DNA of 43,284 nucleotides, from NCBI GenBank assembly GCA_024102795.1, contig JAGFJK010000517.1, forward strand, positions 1-43,284. The letters are read 5' to 3'. The notes beneath the pieces were generated by a model. That model made no database searches. It was not told the origin of the DNA and saw nothing but the letters and a program-made list of their open reading frames with translations. Made by a program: the position numbers and the translations under genes. Source of the DNA: Pirellulaceae bacterium (GTDB lineage: Bacteria > Planctomycetota > Planctomycetia > Pirellulales > Pirellulaceae). How positions within the stretch are numbered: the first letter of the stretch is position 1; each line of letters opens with the position of its first letter. Below, in pieces: positions 1 through 7,896 of this stretch.

Positions 1-36
1 TAGCATCGCATCTGTGATCGGTGGCGAGCACTCGAG

Positions 37-460
37 AATCCCGCCGGCTTGCCCGGCGGATCGTTCGGTTTCTGACTAACACACGTCTGGGCAAGCGCTC
101 GAGAATCCCGCCGGCCTGCCCGGCGGATCGTTCGGTTTCTCACTAACACACGTCCGGGCAAGCCCTCGATAATCCCGCCGTCTTGCCCGGCGGATCGTTC
201 GGTTTCTCACTAACAACACGTCCGGGCAAGCGCTCGATAATCCCGCCGGGCAAGCCGGCGGGATTCGAAGAGGGGAGAGCGCGGAGTGCTCTGTAGCTGG
301 AAGCCGAACGATCCGCCGGGCAAGCCGGCGGGATTCGAAGAGGGGAAAGCGCGGCGCACTGTAGCTGGAAGCCGAACGATCCGCCGGGCAAGCCGGCGGG
401 ATTCGAAGCGGGGAAAGCGCGGCGTGCGCTGTAGTGGGAAACCGAACGATCCGCCGGGCT
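37..460. repeat. Palindromic repeat array A, left copy
   Basis: Seen: a ~36-bp core beginning AATCCCGCCGGC and ending GATCGTTCGGTTTC occurs in forward orientation at about 37, 104 and 171 (period 67 bp). A fully palindromic unit lies at 239-266. Inverted copies follow at about 300, 368 and (partial) 438 (period 68-70 bp). The two halves together form one large inverted structure. The core contains the self-complementary GCCGGC/GCCGGGC elements, so each copy can form a hairpin. Any reading frames here are products of the repeat and not genes. The same family recurs at 7417-7665, on the other side of the operon. Nothing else is recognisable in 1-513. Confidence 0.9.
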
Positions 461-513
461 GCGCACCGGCCTAGTCGCTCAGGACTCGCTCCGCCCGCCT
501 TGCTGGCTGGAGC

Positions 514-3500
514 TCACTGAACTCGGCAACGAAAGCCCAGGTGGTCGTACCGGAAGTCCGGCGGGCTCCAGTACCGGTTCGCCGCGCGCACGTCCCGCGC
601 GTCCGAGTACCAGCTCCCGCCCCGGAACACACGCCTGGCAGTCGTTGGACCGATAGGGTCGACCTCCGTCCCGTCGCTGTACTCTCGTGGCCTGTCGAGG
701 CACCATTCGTACACGTTTCCCAACATGTCGTACAGCCCCCAACGATTCGGTTCCTTGCCGGCCACGTCACGAGTGCCCGCCTTGGGGAATATGAACTGTC
801 TCTCGGTCCAGCCGGATGCGTCCTCTCCTTCGTCAAGATCGTAGTCCACGCCGCTGTTGCCGCCGTACCAGCCAATCGCATCCAACACCGGCGCATTACG
901 CTCACCCAGAATTTCAATCGGCCCGGCGTAGGTAGCATCCGGACTGCCGGCGCGACAGGCATACTCCCACTGCGCCTCGCTGGGCAATCCCATGTCCAGG
1001 TCCGGAACCAGGCGGCGAAGTCTCTCCAGGAATTCCTGGCATTGATCCCAGTTCACTGTATCCACGGGCCGACGCGGGCTGCGGAACCGGCTTGGATTCT
1101 GGCCCATCACGGCCTCATACATGGATTGGACGCAAGGTGTGTCGAACAACCAGAAGCCCCGGCTGATAATCACCTCGTGTCGCGGCCCTTCATCGGCCCA
1201 GCGACCTGGTTCATCGTCGGGCGATCCCATCAGGAAGCGGCCGGGCGGAATGTACCTCAGCCGCTGAGTGACCGGGGGATTGCCGACGGGCAGGCGGAAT
1301 TCCGCCCAAAGCCCGAACCCATCGCGACCGCACGACGACGCCCAGGGCGGTTTGGCCACACGGCGGAGCGTCAATAGCTCCAGATCGGTCTCCAGCGTAA
1401 GCTCGCCTCCAGACGGCAACAGACGAGTTGTGGGGCGATCGGGAGCCAGCGCCAGCCAGGGTCCCGCTGGCACTTCGTTTCGCCGGCCCCTCGCGAACTC
1501 GCCGACCGAGCGGGGCTGCGCCTTTCCGCTCGGCGGCTCGTCGCTCGCTTGCGGCTTGCCTGCCGGCTGGAGCTCACCCTGAACTCGGCAACGAAAGCCC
1601 AGGTGGCCGTGCCGGTAGCCCGGCGGGTGCCAGTGCCGGTTCGCCGCGCGCACGACCCGCGCGTTCGAGTCCCAGCCCCCGCCCCGGAACACACGCCTGG
1701 CAGCCGTTCCGCCCTCCGACTCCGGCTCCAACTCTGGGTCGGTGATCGCCGTACCTCTGTATCGTCGCTCGGTGCCGGAACACCACTCGTGGACATTCCC
1801 CAGCATGTCGAACAGCCCCCAGCGGTTCGGCCGTTTCAGAGCCACCGCTCGCGTACCGGCCCAGTCGAATTCGTGCTGTTTTTCGGGCCAACTGCTGCTG
1901 TCCGCACCTTGGTCCAGGTCGAAATCCACGCCACTGTTCCCGCTGTACCAGGCGATCGCGTCCAGGATCGGCGCGTTGTTTTCGCCCAGGATCTCGATCG
2001 GCCCGGCGTATGTCGCCTCGGTGGTTCCAGCGCGGCAGGCGTACTCCCACTGGGCCTCCGTCGGCAGGTCGACATTCAAACCGGGAACGAGCGTGCGCAG
2101 CTTCGACAAGAACTGCTGGCAATCCTCCCAGCTCACCTTTTCGACTGGCCTCGTCGGCGACCGAAAGCGGCTGGGGTTCGTGCCGATCACCGCCTGCCAG
2201 AGGGCCTGCGTGCAGGGCGTGTCGAATAACCAGAAACCGCGCGTCAGCGTCACCTGGTGCTGAGGACCCTCGTCGTCCCAGCGCCCCGGTTCATCGTCGG
2301 GCGAGCCCATCAGGAACGTTCCCGGCGGAATCCAGCGCAGCCGCTGCGTCGCATCGGCCACGCGCAACTGGACCCAAGGGCCGTATTGGTCCTCTCCGAC
2401 GGCATCCACCCAATCCGGGGGCAACCAGTGTTTCCAGAAGCTGTCGTCGCGCGACTCCTCCCAGCGAATCCGCGGATCGCGCAGCCGCAACGTGCCGAGC
2501 GGACTGGCGGCGACGCGCTCGGCAGCTCCTGCCGTACTCGACGCGAGCGGGCTGACGGTCGACTCGTGGAACTCCAACCCCCCGGCATGAAACAGGATGG
2601 CCAGTTGTCGTAGCGGCAAGCGGCCGGATCCCAGGTCGGCCGGGCGCAATCCGGCGGGTGGTTCCACCGCCCGATCTCTCGTCGCCCGCTGCCACAGCCG
2701 CCGCACATCCTCGCCCACCGGCGAAGCTCGCCAGTTTCCTTGCAACACTCGCTCACCAATCCGCTCGGCCCAGGCCCGCTCGACGGCATACCGCTGGGAC
2801 TCGGCCCAATCCCCGGGCAACGTCTCGACGTAGGTTCGCAAACTGGCTACGGCCCGTTCGAACGATGCGGAGTCTGGCAACAGGTGCCGCCAGCGATGTC
2901 CCAGACGCAGGGCTTCCTCGTCCCGCACCTCGGCGGGCAGGTGCCTGTGCCAAGCCTCGATCAGGGCCCGTACCTGGCGCAGCAGCCGCTGGTCCGGTTC
3001 CTGATCCAGTTCGCTCAGCAAACGATCCGCCGCGGCGGGGTCCAGGTCGAACCCTTCCCAGCAGCGCTGGCGAACGGCCGGGTGCAGCCAGACCAGCGAT
3101 TCCAGCGCGGCATCGGCCGCCCCGTCGGGCAGCAGCAAGCGCAGCGCGCGCAGCAGGCCGAATTCCATGCGCACCGCCATCGACGCCCAGCGCAACAACC
3201 GCCCGACCAACGCATCGCGTACCGCCAGGTTCGCCCGTCCAGCCCGAACCGCGGCCAGCGTATCCCAGCGGACCAGGCGCCAGCAGCGGGAGAGCGTGCC
3301 CGGAACGTCGCCCACGCCGCCAGGCAGCAGGGCGATCGCCGGCTGATGCCACTGCCGCAAACGACGCCCCCATTGGCTCCAGAAATCGCGACAAGCGTCG
3401 TTCTCCGCGCCCAGTAGCCCCAAGTCGCCCAGCACCAGCACGGCCGCATCCTCCGGCGGCCAGTGGGCCGAACCCGGCAGCGGCCGCGGAGCGACCACCG

Positions 3501-4170
3501 TGGGCGCCAGGCTGTCGTCCGTCACGCGGGCCAGCGTCACGGCTCCTGGCCGGTACAGGCGCAACAATAAACGATAGACCAGCAACTGGTCGCGGTAGTA
3601 CGGCCGCAGCCGCTCGCTGCAATCCTGCACAATCCACAGTCGCGGTCCCCATCGGCGGCGGCGGCGACGAGGAAGTTCGTCCAGCCAGATGCCGCGTCCC
3701 AGCCGATCGACGACCAGGTCCAAATCCACTTCGTGCCCCGCCTCCAGGCCGGCCACCAGGCGGCGCAAGGTCGTCAGCAACCGGTTGGAAGCGACCAGCG
3801 GGCGAAAACCGACGGAGATCCGGTCCAGCGGGGTCGCGTCGCCAGGAGCGGCCGCCGCTGGGAGCACGCTGACGGGCGTTTCGCCAGCTTCGATCGGCTG
3901 GAGCAATTCGTAGCGTTCCAGACGCCAGAACGGTACGTCGACGGGCTGGAACTGCGAAGCAACCTGGGTCACATCGCCGCCTGGCCCTGGCGTGGTTGTC
4001 GGTCCTGAACCACGGTCCCTCTTCGTCCGGGGCCGCTTCCGCCGCTCGTAGCCCAGCAGTTCGGCCATGGCCTGCTGAATCCGGCGGTTGCCGCGTGCCA
4101 GGGCGTAGACCAGGTCCGCTCGGCCCGCCAGAGCCCGCTTGTCAGATGGTCGGCCAGTCAATGACGTCAT
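514..4170 (-). CDS. vWA-like protein with two tandem FGE/C-type-lectin-fold domains (putative DGR-diversified sensor)
   Basis: 1218 aa. The start is the ATG at 4170, which overlaps the ATPase stop by one base (TGATG); longer readings only shadow the ATPase gene. Residues ~175-310 resemble a SAV_2336-type vWA-like domain with a degenerate MIDAS (D183-C-S-E-R). A helical middle follows. FGE-sulfatase-like domains lie at ~612-864 and ~968-1218 and are roughly two-thirds identical to each other (MGSPDDEPGRW, GFWLFDTPC, DLPTEAQWEYACRAG, GNVHEWC). Both lack the Cys pair that active formylglycine-generating enzymes carry in the segment after RGGSW, so they are probably binding scaffolds rather than sulfatase activators. 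Their C-termini (GGSW...ANR...GFRC) look like DGR variable regions. Family knowledge: FGE-fold domains are common DGR targets, and vWA/MoxR/protease operons are proposed NTP-dependent conflict systems. The sensor role is inferred. Confidence 0.85.
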   Translation of the reverse strand: MTSLTGRPSDKRALAGRADLVYALARGNRRIQQAMAELLGYERRKRPRTKRDRGSGPTTTPGPGGDVTQVASQFQPVDVPFWRLERYELLQPIEAGETPVSVLPAAAAPGDATPLDRISVGFRPLVASNRLLTTLRRLVAGLEAGHEVDLDLVVDRLGRGIWLDELPRRRRRRWGPRLWIVQDCSERLRPYYRDQLLVYRLLLRLYRPGAVTLARVTDDSLAPTVVAPRPLPGSAHWPPEDAAVLVLGDLGLLGAENDACRDFWSQWGRRLRQWHQPAIALLPGGVGDVPGTLSRCWRLVRWDTLAAVRAGRANLAVRDALVGRLLRWASMAVRMEFGLLRALRLLLPDGAADAALESLVWLHPAVRQRCWEGFDLDPAAADRLLSELDQEPDQRLLRQVRALIEAWHRHLPAEVRDEEALRLGHRWRHLLPDSASFERAVASLRTYVETLPGDWAESQRYAVERAWAERIGERVLQGNWRASPVGEDVRRLWQRATRDRAVEPPAGLRPADLGSGRLPLRQLAILFHAGGLEFHESTVSPLASSTAGAAERVAASPLGTLRLRDPRIRWEESRDDSFWKHWLPPDWVDAVGEDQYGPWVQLRVADATQRLRWIPPGTFLMGSPDDEPGRWDDEGPQHQVTLTRGFWLFDTPCTQALWQAVIGTNPSRFRSPTRPVEKVSWEDCQQFLSKLRTLVPGLNVDLPTEAQWEYACRAGTTEATYAGPIEILGENNAPILDAIAWYSGNSGVDFDLDQGADSSSWPEKQHEFDWAGTRAVALKRPNRWGLFDMLGNVHEWCSGTERRYRGTAITDPELEPESEGGTAARRVFRGGGWDSNARVVRAANRHWHPPGYRHGHLGFRCRVQGELQPAGKPQASDEPPSGKAQPRSVGEFARGRRNEVPAGPWLALAPDRPTTRLLPSGGELTLETDLELLTLRRVAKPPWASSCGRDGFGLWAEFRLPVGNPPVTQRLRYIPPGRFLMGSPDDEPGRWADEGPRHEVIISRGFWLFDTPCVQSMYEAVMGQNPSRFRSPRRPVDTVNWDQCQEFLERLRRLVPDLDMGLPSEAQWEYACRAGSPDATYAGPIEILGERNAPVLDAIGWYGGNSGVDYDLDEGEDASGWTERQFIFPKAGTRDVAGKEPNRWGLYDMLGNVYEWCLDRPREYSDGTEVDPIGPTTARRVFRGGSWYSDARDVRAANRYWSPPDFRYDHLGFRCRVQ
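517..646 (-). other. Putative DGR variable region 2 (C-terminal FGE-like domain)
   Basis: Aligned base for base with 1579-1708 (offset 1062), this stretch differs at 12 of 130 positions: 545, 549, 554, 557, 566, 567, 573, 593, 603, 609, 615 and 642. On the coding strand all 12 fall in codon position 1 or 2. Eleven are in codons ending in C (AAC/AGC-type in the inferred template) and one is ACT versus GCT. At 9 of the 12, one copy has A. No synonymous change is present. The reading ends in TGA at 516-514, directly after the identical CGA GTT CAG. This is the signature of adenine-specific DGR mutagenesis. Confidence 0.8.
1579..1708 (-). other. Putative DGR variable region 1 (internal FGE-like domain)
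   Basis: Partner of 517-646, at the end of the first FGE-like domain. Residue pairs here versus the second copy are G/S, D/Y, N/D, V/D, H/Y, H/S, G/D, Y/F, H/Y, G/D and A/T, as expected if AAC, AGC and ACT codons of one template were mutated at A. After CAG this copy carries two extra bases (GG at 1577-1578 on the complementary strand). They turn the stop seen in the other copy into GGT GAG, so translation continues into the second domain. Confidence 0.8.
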
Positions 4171-5153
4171 CAGGGCTCTTCCAGACGTTCCTTGACCAGT
4201 GCGAACTCGCGGACGCTGTGCAGCAGCTTCAATTGCTGCTGTTCCTTGTCCGGGGCCATTTCGAGCACCGCGCGGACCAGGTCCAGATACTCGGCCTGCC
4301 CCGGCAGCGGCTTGACCTGCCAGTCCTGGGCCTGCTCGCGGTCCTGGGCCAGCATTTCCGCGGCTTCTTGCAGCAGTTTTGGCGAGGCGGCGGGCAGCCC
4401 CGTGCGGCCATCGAAATGGGTCTCGCCGCGCCGCACGAGCAGCTTGATCAGCTCGGTTCGTGCCGCGGGCAGGGCCAACCGCAAAACCAGACAGCGTCGG
4501 ACAAAAGCGTCGGGCAGCGTGCGTTCCTCGTTGGTGGTGATGATGACCAGCGGCGGTTCGCCTTCGGCCACCACGGGTTCCTGACGCCCGAACGGCGTGA
4601 ACTGCCTGGCGCCCAGGGCTTCGAGCAAACCGTTGGGGACATCGGTTTCGGCCTTGTCGATCTCGTCGATCAGCAGCACGCAGCCGTTTTTTGGATCGGC
4701 GTCGTGGTCGTAGGCCGGCAGTGGCGAAGTGGAATCGCTGGCCTGTGCTTCCGCACTGGTCCAGTGGAAGGCCCACCAGATCGGGCCTGGGCGGACAAAG
4801 CGGGCGACGGCCAGTTCCCGGCTCGCCTCCTGCGGCGTGAGATCCGCCGTGGCCTTGAGCTGAGCCTCGGCCAACCGCATCACGGCGTCGAATTGCCAGA
4901 GCAGGTCGCGGGCCTCGGTGCGGGAGTCCACGACATGGGAAATCAACACGCGGCCAGTCGCCTTGGCAACCGCGGCCGCCAGTTGCGTCTTTCCCACTCC
5001 CGGTTCGCCGCGCACCAACAGGGGACGGCGAGCGGCATGGGCGGCCTGGACCGCCATCACGCTCCGTTCCTCAAACTCGTGGACCTGCTCCGGGCGGCTG
5101 CGGTCCGCGGCCAGCACGACGGATTGCCCAGCCTTAAGTGGCAAGCGACTCAT
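4170..5153 (-). CDS. MoxR-type AAA+ ATPase
   Basis: 327 aa. The start is the ATG at 5153, which overlaps the protease stop as ATGA; a longer reading from 5186 would run inside the upstream gene. Walker A GEPGVGKT (near residue 50) and Walker B CVLLIDEIDKA are clear. A sensor-1-like ITTNEERTLPDAFVRRC follows. The segment DSRTEARDLLWQFDAV is typical of the MoxR/AAA_5 branch. In this branch the ATPase usually works with a vWA-domain partner as a chaperone or remodeller. That partner is probably the next gene, overlapped by one base (TGATG). Family knowledge: MoxR plus vWA plus a protease-bearing protein forms the core of proposed ternary conflict systems. Function in this operon is inferred from context. 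Confidence 0.85.
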   Translation of the reverse strand: MSRLPLKAGQSVVLAADRSRPEQVHEFEERSVMAVQAAHAARRPLLVRGEPGVGKTQLAAAVAKATGRVLISHVVDSRTEARDLLWQFDAVMRLAEAQLKATADLTPQEASRELAVARFVRPGPIWWAFHWTSAEAQASDSTSPLPAYDHDADPKNGCVLLIDEIDKAETDVPNGLLEALGARQFTPFGRQEPVVAEGEPPLVIITTNEERTLPDAFVRRCLVLRLALPAARTELIKLLVRRGETHFDGRTGLPAASPKLLQEAAEMLAQDREQAQDWQVKPLPGQAEYLDLVRAVLEMAPDKEQQQLKLLHSVREFALVKERLEEP

Positions 5154-6694
5154 GATGCCCCACGCGGTAAGTCCCACTGGTTCCACAAACAGGATTGCAC
5201 AAGCTGATCGCGGTTCAAATGCCGATCGTCGTCGCTGAGCCGGACGATGACAAGCTCCTGGACGCGTTGCATCAACAAGTCGAGCACTTGGCCTGCATGG
5301 TCCGCAAGTCCTGGATCATCCGGCAAGCAGACTGCCAGGTAAAGCCGCCGTTTCTTGATGTGGCGGGCGTTTGAAAGTTCACGGGAAAGATGGCCACCAA
5401 ATTTCTCCAGCTTCTCGGACAGCCCGCGGCCCGGGCGATCGATCCGCCGCAGCACGTCGTCCAACGGCGCGACTTCGGGGTGTGACGCCAAGGCACGCAT
5501 CAACTGCCACGCCGCTTCCTCGACCGATTGCCCGCGGCCTGGTTCCAGGCCAAAGGCCCCTTGCTCGCCAGCTTCCAGCACCCCCAGTTGCGTGCGTCCC
5601 CGGAATCCGTGAGCGTGTTGGACCACTTCCAGCGCACGCTGTTCCAGGAATGCGAAAGCGGCTTCCGCGCCGATCGGCAGGCCCGCGGGGACTTCGACCA
5701 GTGACGTGGCAAGCCCCAGCAGGCAGTCATGCAGCTTTCCCAGCTCGCTGACAATGGCATACGGATACACCAGCGGAATCAGCCGCTCGTACACCTTGCG
5801 GACTTGCTCGGCCTCCCGCCGCTTCTGCTGATCTCGCAGCGAGTGGGCGGCCTGCGAGAGGCACTTGCCAGCCCACTCCGGGTCTGTCTGCTCAACCAGC
5901 ACGCCCGCGATCTCGTCGGCGGATTCCTCGTTCGCGCTGTCAAGCTTCATCTGGAGCGAAGCGACTATTACGCTCCGCACGCTCTGGCAGTCAGGCGGTG
6001 AATTGCGACTCCGCAGCAGTTCCGTGACCTGCCGCCGCACGGTGCTTCGGTGTTGCTCCAGCAGCTTGTTCAGTCGCTGCTGATCAAAGTTCAGGACCTT
6101 GCGGAACACGGGGTCGTGCAGCAGGACTCGTAACGGCAACCCGGTCACTCGACGGGCCGCGAAGGCTGCGGGATACGACACGACGAGCCCGGCCAGCCGC
6201 TGGTTGATGACCACCGGACAGCCCGACGCGCCTTGCAGAGCGGCACCTTTCGCGACGGTATAGTCCACACCCAACGTTAGTTCCGTGTCGTCGCGGTGCG
6301 GCACGATCACGCGGCCATCCAGCTTGACTGGCTGGCGGAAATCGCCACGTTTTCCGGCGGCGGCAAAACCCAGGGATTCCCACGTGGCCCCTTGTTCGGG
6401 CATCTGTGTTCCCAGCGGAAAGCGACCCTTGGTCTCCGGTGGGCACGCACAACGCAGCAGGACCGCATCCAGCTCCACGCCGCGGCCATCCCAGGCAATT
6501 TCGACGATGTCCTTCCACTGACGATGGTCCGGATGACACCAGCGGACCTGCGGCGTCCCGGTGCGATCGCCCAGCACGTGGGCCACGGTCAGTAGCAGAT
6601 CGTCAGCCACGGCATAGCCGGTGGCCGTGGCACCCTGACGGGAGCGCTTGCTTTGCGGTACAAAGACTTCGGCCAGCCAGTCCCACTCGCTCAT
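5150..6694 (-). CDS. Trypsin-like serine protease with C-terminal VMAP-like region
   Basis: 514 aa. The N-terminal ~225 residues form a chymotrypsin-fold protease. The predicted triad is His39 (TVAHVLG), Asp76 (ELDAVLL) and Ser157 (GASGCPVV). There is no signal peptide, so it should be cytoplasmic. The remaining ~290 residues are helical at first (LNFDQQRLNKLLEQHRS), then a mixed domain ending in KKRRLYLAVCLP and IVRLSDDDRHL. This part resembles the C-terminal regions of vWA-MoxR-associated proteins (VMAP), a match I hold only loosely. The gene sits between the trypco2-like gene and the ATPase; its stop overlaps the ATPase start by ATGA, which suggests coupled translation. Inference: the protease is the effector, kept inactive until the ATPase/sensor module is triggered. 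No other frame competes. Confidence 0.85.
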   Translation of the reverse strand: MSEWDWLAEVFVPQSKRSRQGATATGYAVADDLLLTVAHVLGDRTGTPQVRWCHPDHRQWKDIVEIAWDGRGVELDAVLLRCACPPETKGRFPLGTQMPEQGATWESLGFAAAGKRGDFRQPVKLDGRVIVPHRDDTELTLGVDYTVAKGAALQGASGCPVVINQRLAGLVVSYPAAFAARRVTGLPLRVLLHDPVFRKVLNFDQQRLNKLLEQHRSTVRRQVTELLRSRNSPPDCQSVRSVIVASLQMKLDSANEESADEIAGVLVEQTDPEWAGKCLSQAAHSLRDQQKRREAEQVRKVYERLIPLVYPYAIVSELGKLHDCLLGLATSLVEVPAGLPIGAEAAFAFLEQRALEVVQHAHGFRGRTQLGVLEAGEQGAFGLEPGRGQSVEEAAWQLMRALASHPEVAPLDDVLRRIDRPGRGLSEKLEKFGGHLSRELSNARHIKKRRLYLAVCLPDDPGLADHAGQVLDLLMQRVQELVIVRLSDDDRHLNRDQLVQSCLWNQWDLPRGAS

Positions 6695-6740
6695 TGCCTG
6701 GTTCCCCGCGGCACATTCTCAGCACACGGAAAGATCGGTC

Positions 6741-6775
6741 CGCTGGGCCTTCACTTGTCGCTGGGCCTTCACTTG
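6741..6775. repeat. 18-bp tandem duplication over the trypco2-like stop codon
   Basis: The unit CGCTGGGCCTTCACTTG occurs at 6741-6757 and again at 6759-6775. On the coding strand it duplicates AAG TGA plus the following bases, so two identical in-frame stop contexts follow each other. It looks like a recent slippage event. Confidence 0.85.
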
Positions 6776-7149
6776 GACCGCTGGCCCGCATCGTGAATCA
6801 ACACGTCGCCGCTGGACGCGAGCGGTTTGGACTTGCCTTTGTCGGCGGCTGGCGTCGGGGACGAGTCACTCGCCCGCGGCTTGAGTTTCAATCGGATGGT
6901 TTGCACCGTCGCCCGCTCGATGTTCGCTCCCGCCTCGACCGAATACAACCAGCAGTTGAAGCCGATCTTCCCGCCGCCATCGAACGTCAGGCCAACCTGC
7001 AATTCCACCTCGGCCTCATCCACCAGAAACCGCAGTTGCTGGTTCTCGCTCTCGCGGCGCAAATTGTCGATCTCCTCGCGCAACTGGTTGGCCACGTCGC
7101 GCAGCGGAATCCGCGAGGTTTCGGGTGTGCCCGACTTCTGTTTGCTCAT
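6769..7149 (-). CDS. Trypsin-co-occurring domain 2 (trypco2)-like protein
   Basis: 126 aa. I chose the ATG at 7149 because GGAG lies 8 bases before it; the in-frame ATG at 7191 has no ribosome binding site. The pattern is a helical N-terminus (IPLRDVANQLREEIDNLRRESENQQLRFLVDEAEVELQVGL), then a beta-rich core with GGGKIGFNCWLYSVEAGANIERATVQTIRLKLKP, then a low-complexity tail. It fits the small trypco2 family, found next to trypsin-like proteases in conflict-type operons. It is the first gene of the four-gene operon, 74 bp upstream of the protease. Its role, perhaps a regulator or scaffold for the protease, is unknown. Confidence 0.7.
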   Translation of the reverse strand: MSKQKSGTPETSRIPLRDVANQLREEIDNLRRESENQQLRFLVDEAEVELQVGLTFDGGGKIGFNCWLYSVEAGANIERATVQTIRLKLKPRASDSSPTPAADKGKSKPLASSGDVLIHDAGQRSK

Positions 7150-7416
7150 GCGCGATCTCCAAGTTCCAATCAGCGTCTCAGCGTCCATCATGGCAGAGGT
7201 ACAAGCCGGCCCGGCGGCGGGCGCATTCTAACCGCCCTGAAGTTGAAACGGCACCAGAAACGGGGCCTGGTCCAGTCTTTTCAGATGCTGGGAGTAAGAG
7301 GGAATCTCGGTGAGCAGCGTGGCGGGCAGGACGTGCGGGCAGGACCTGGCTGCCTGTGCCTGAGGGCATTCAATTCGTACCCAACTTCCGAAGCAAATAG
7401 CCATGGATCCTGTTCG
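7150..7416. other. Upstream region of the conflict-type operon
   Basis: About 267 bases between the first gene and repeat array A. It should hold the operon promoter on the minus strand. A possible -10 (TAGAAT on the minus strand, 7230-7225) has no convincing -35, so I do not call a promoter. No gene is seen. Confidence 0.4.
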
Positions 7417-7665
7417 AATCCCGCCGGCTTGCCCGGCGGATCATTCGGCTATTAGCTACAGCACACGCCGCGCTCCCCCCACTTCGAATCCCGCCGGCTT
7501 GCCCGGCGGGATTCGTGAGCGCTAGCCCGGACGTGCCTTTAGCGAAAAACCGAACGATCCGCCGGGCAAGCCGGCGGGATTCGTGAGCGCTAGCCCGGAC
7601 GTGCCTTTAGCGAAAAACCGAACGATCCGCCGGGCAAGCCGGCGGGATTCGTGAGCGCTAGCCCG
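7417..7665. repeat. Palindromic repeat array A, right copy
   Basis: This is the same family as 37-460. A forward core starts at 7417, a complete palindrome spans 7487-7514, and two inverted copies with a 68-bp period follow near 7543-7581 and 7612-7649. They are joined by a near-identical spacer (GTGAGCGCTAGCCCGGACG). With the left array it brackets the operon 514-7149. Confidence 0.9.
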
Positions 7666-7798
7666 AAACGAAACGCCCTAAACTCCGTGGTTCCAATTTC
7701 TTAAAAGCTGCACGATCTCGAAGCGGGGGAGGGAGCTTGAGGGATTGGTTCGTTTGCTCGTTGCCCGTTGGAGTGAAATCCCAGTGAACGGATACGGC

Positions 7799-7877
7799 GC
7801 CGCGCTACTTTCGCGGAGCGAAAGGCGACTAACTGATGCGACACGCCGCGCTACTTTCGCGGAGCGAAAGGCGACAA
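7799..7877. repeat. Repeat family B, two copies
   Basis: Two copies of CTACTTTCGCGGAGCGAAAG, 46 bp apart, lie just downstream of the sigma factor stop. The core CTTTCGC-GGA-GCGAAAG is a 7-bp hairpin with a 3-base loop. The family recurs at 12021-12090 and 15069-15415. The bases between array A and this point (7666-7798) hold no recognisable gene. Confidence 0.9.
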
Positions 7878-7896
7878 TAAGCGCCCTGCCACGGGA

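Noticed and set aside
37-460. CRISPR array
   Set aside because: Spacers between the palindromic cores are themselves repeated and the orientation flips within the array; no cas genes.
1-513. DGR template repeat or reverse transcriptase at the left edge
   Set aside because: Only palindromic repeats are present; I saw no third copy of the variable-region sequence and no reverse transcriptase motif in the window.
541-1377. Plus-strand open frames opposite the FGE-like domains
   Set aside because: Shadows of 514-4170; the paired similarity between such frames only reflects the duplicated domains on the coding strand.
514-4170. Genuine formylglycine-generating enzyme serving the nearby sulfatases
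   Set aside because: Both domains lack the catalytic cysteine pair and the gene belongs to a protease/ATPase operon far from the sulfatases.
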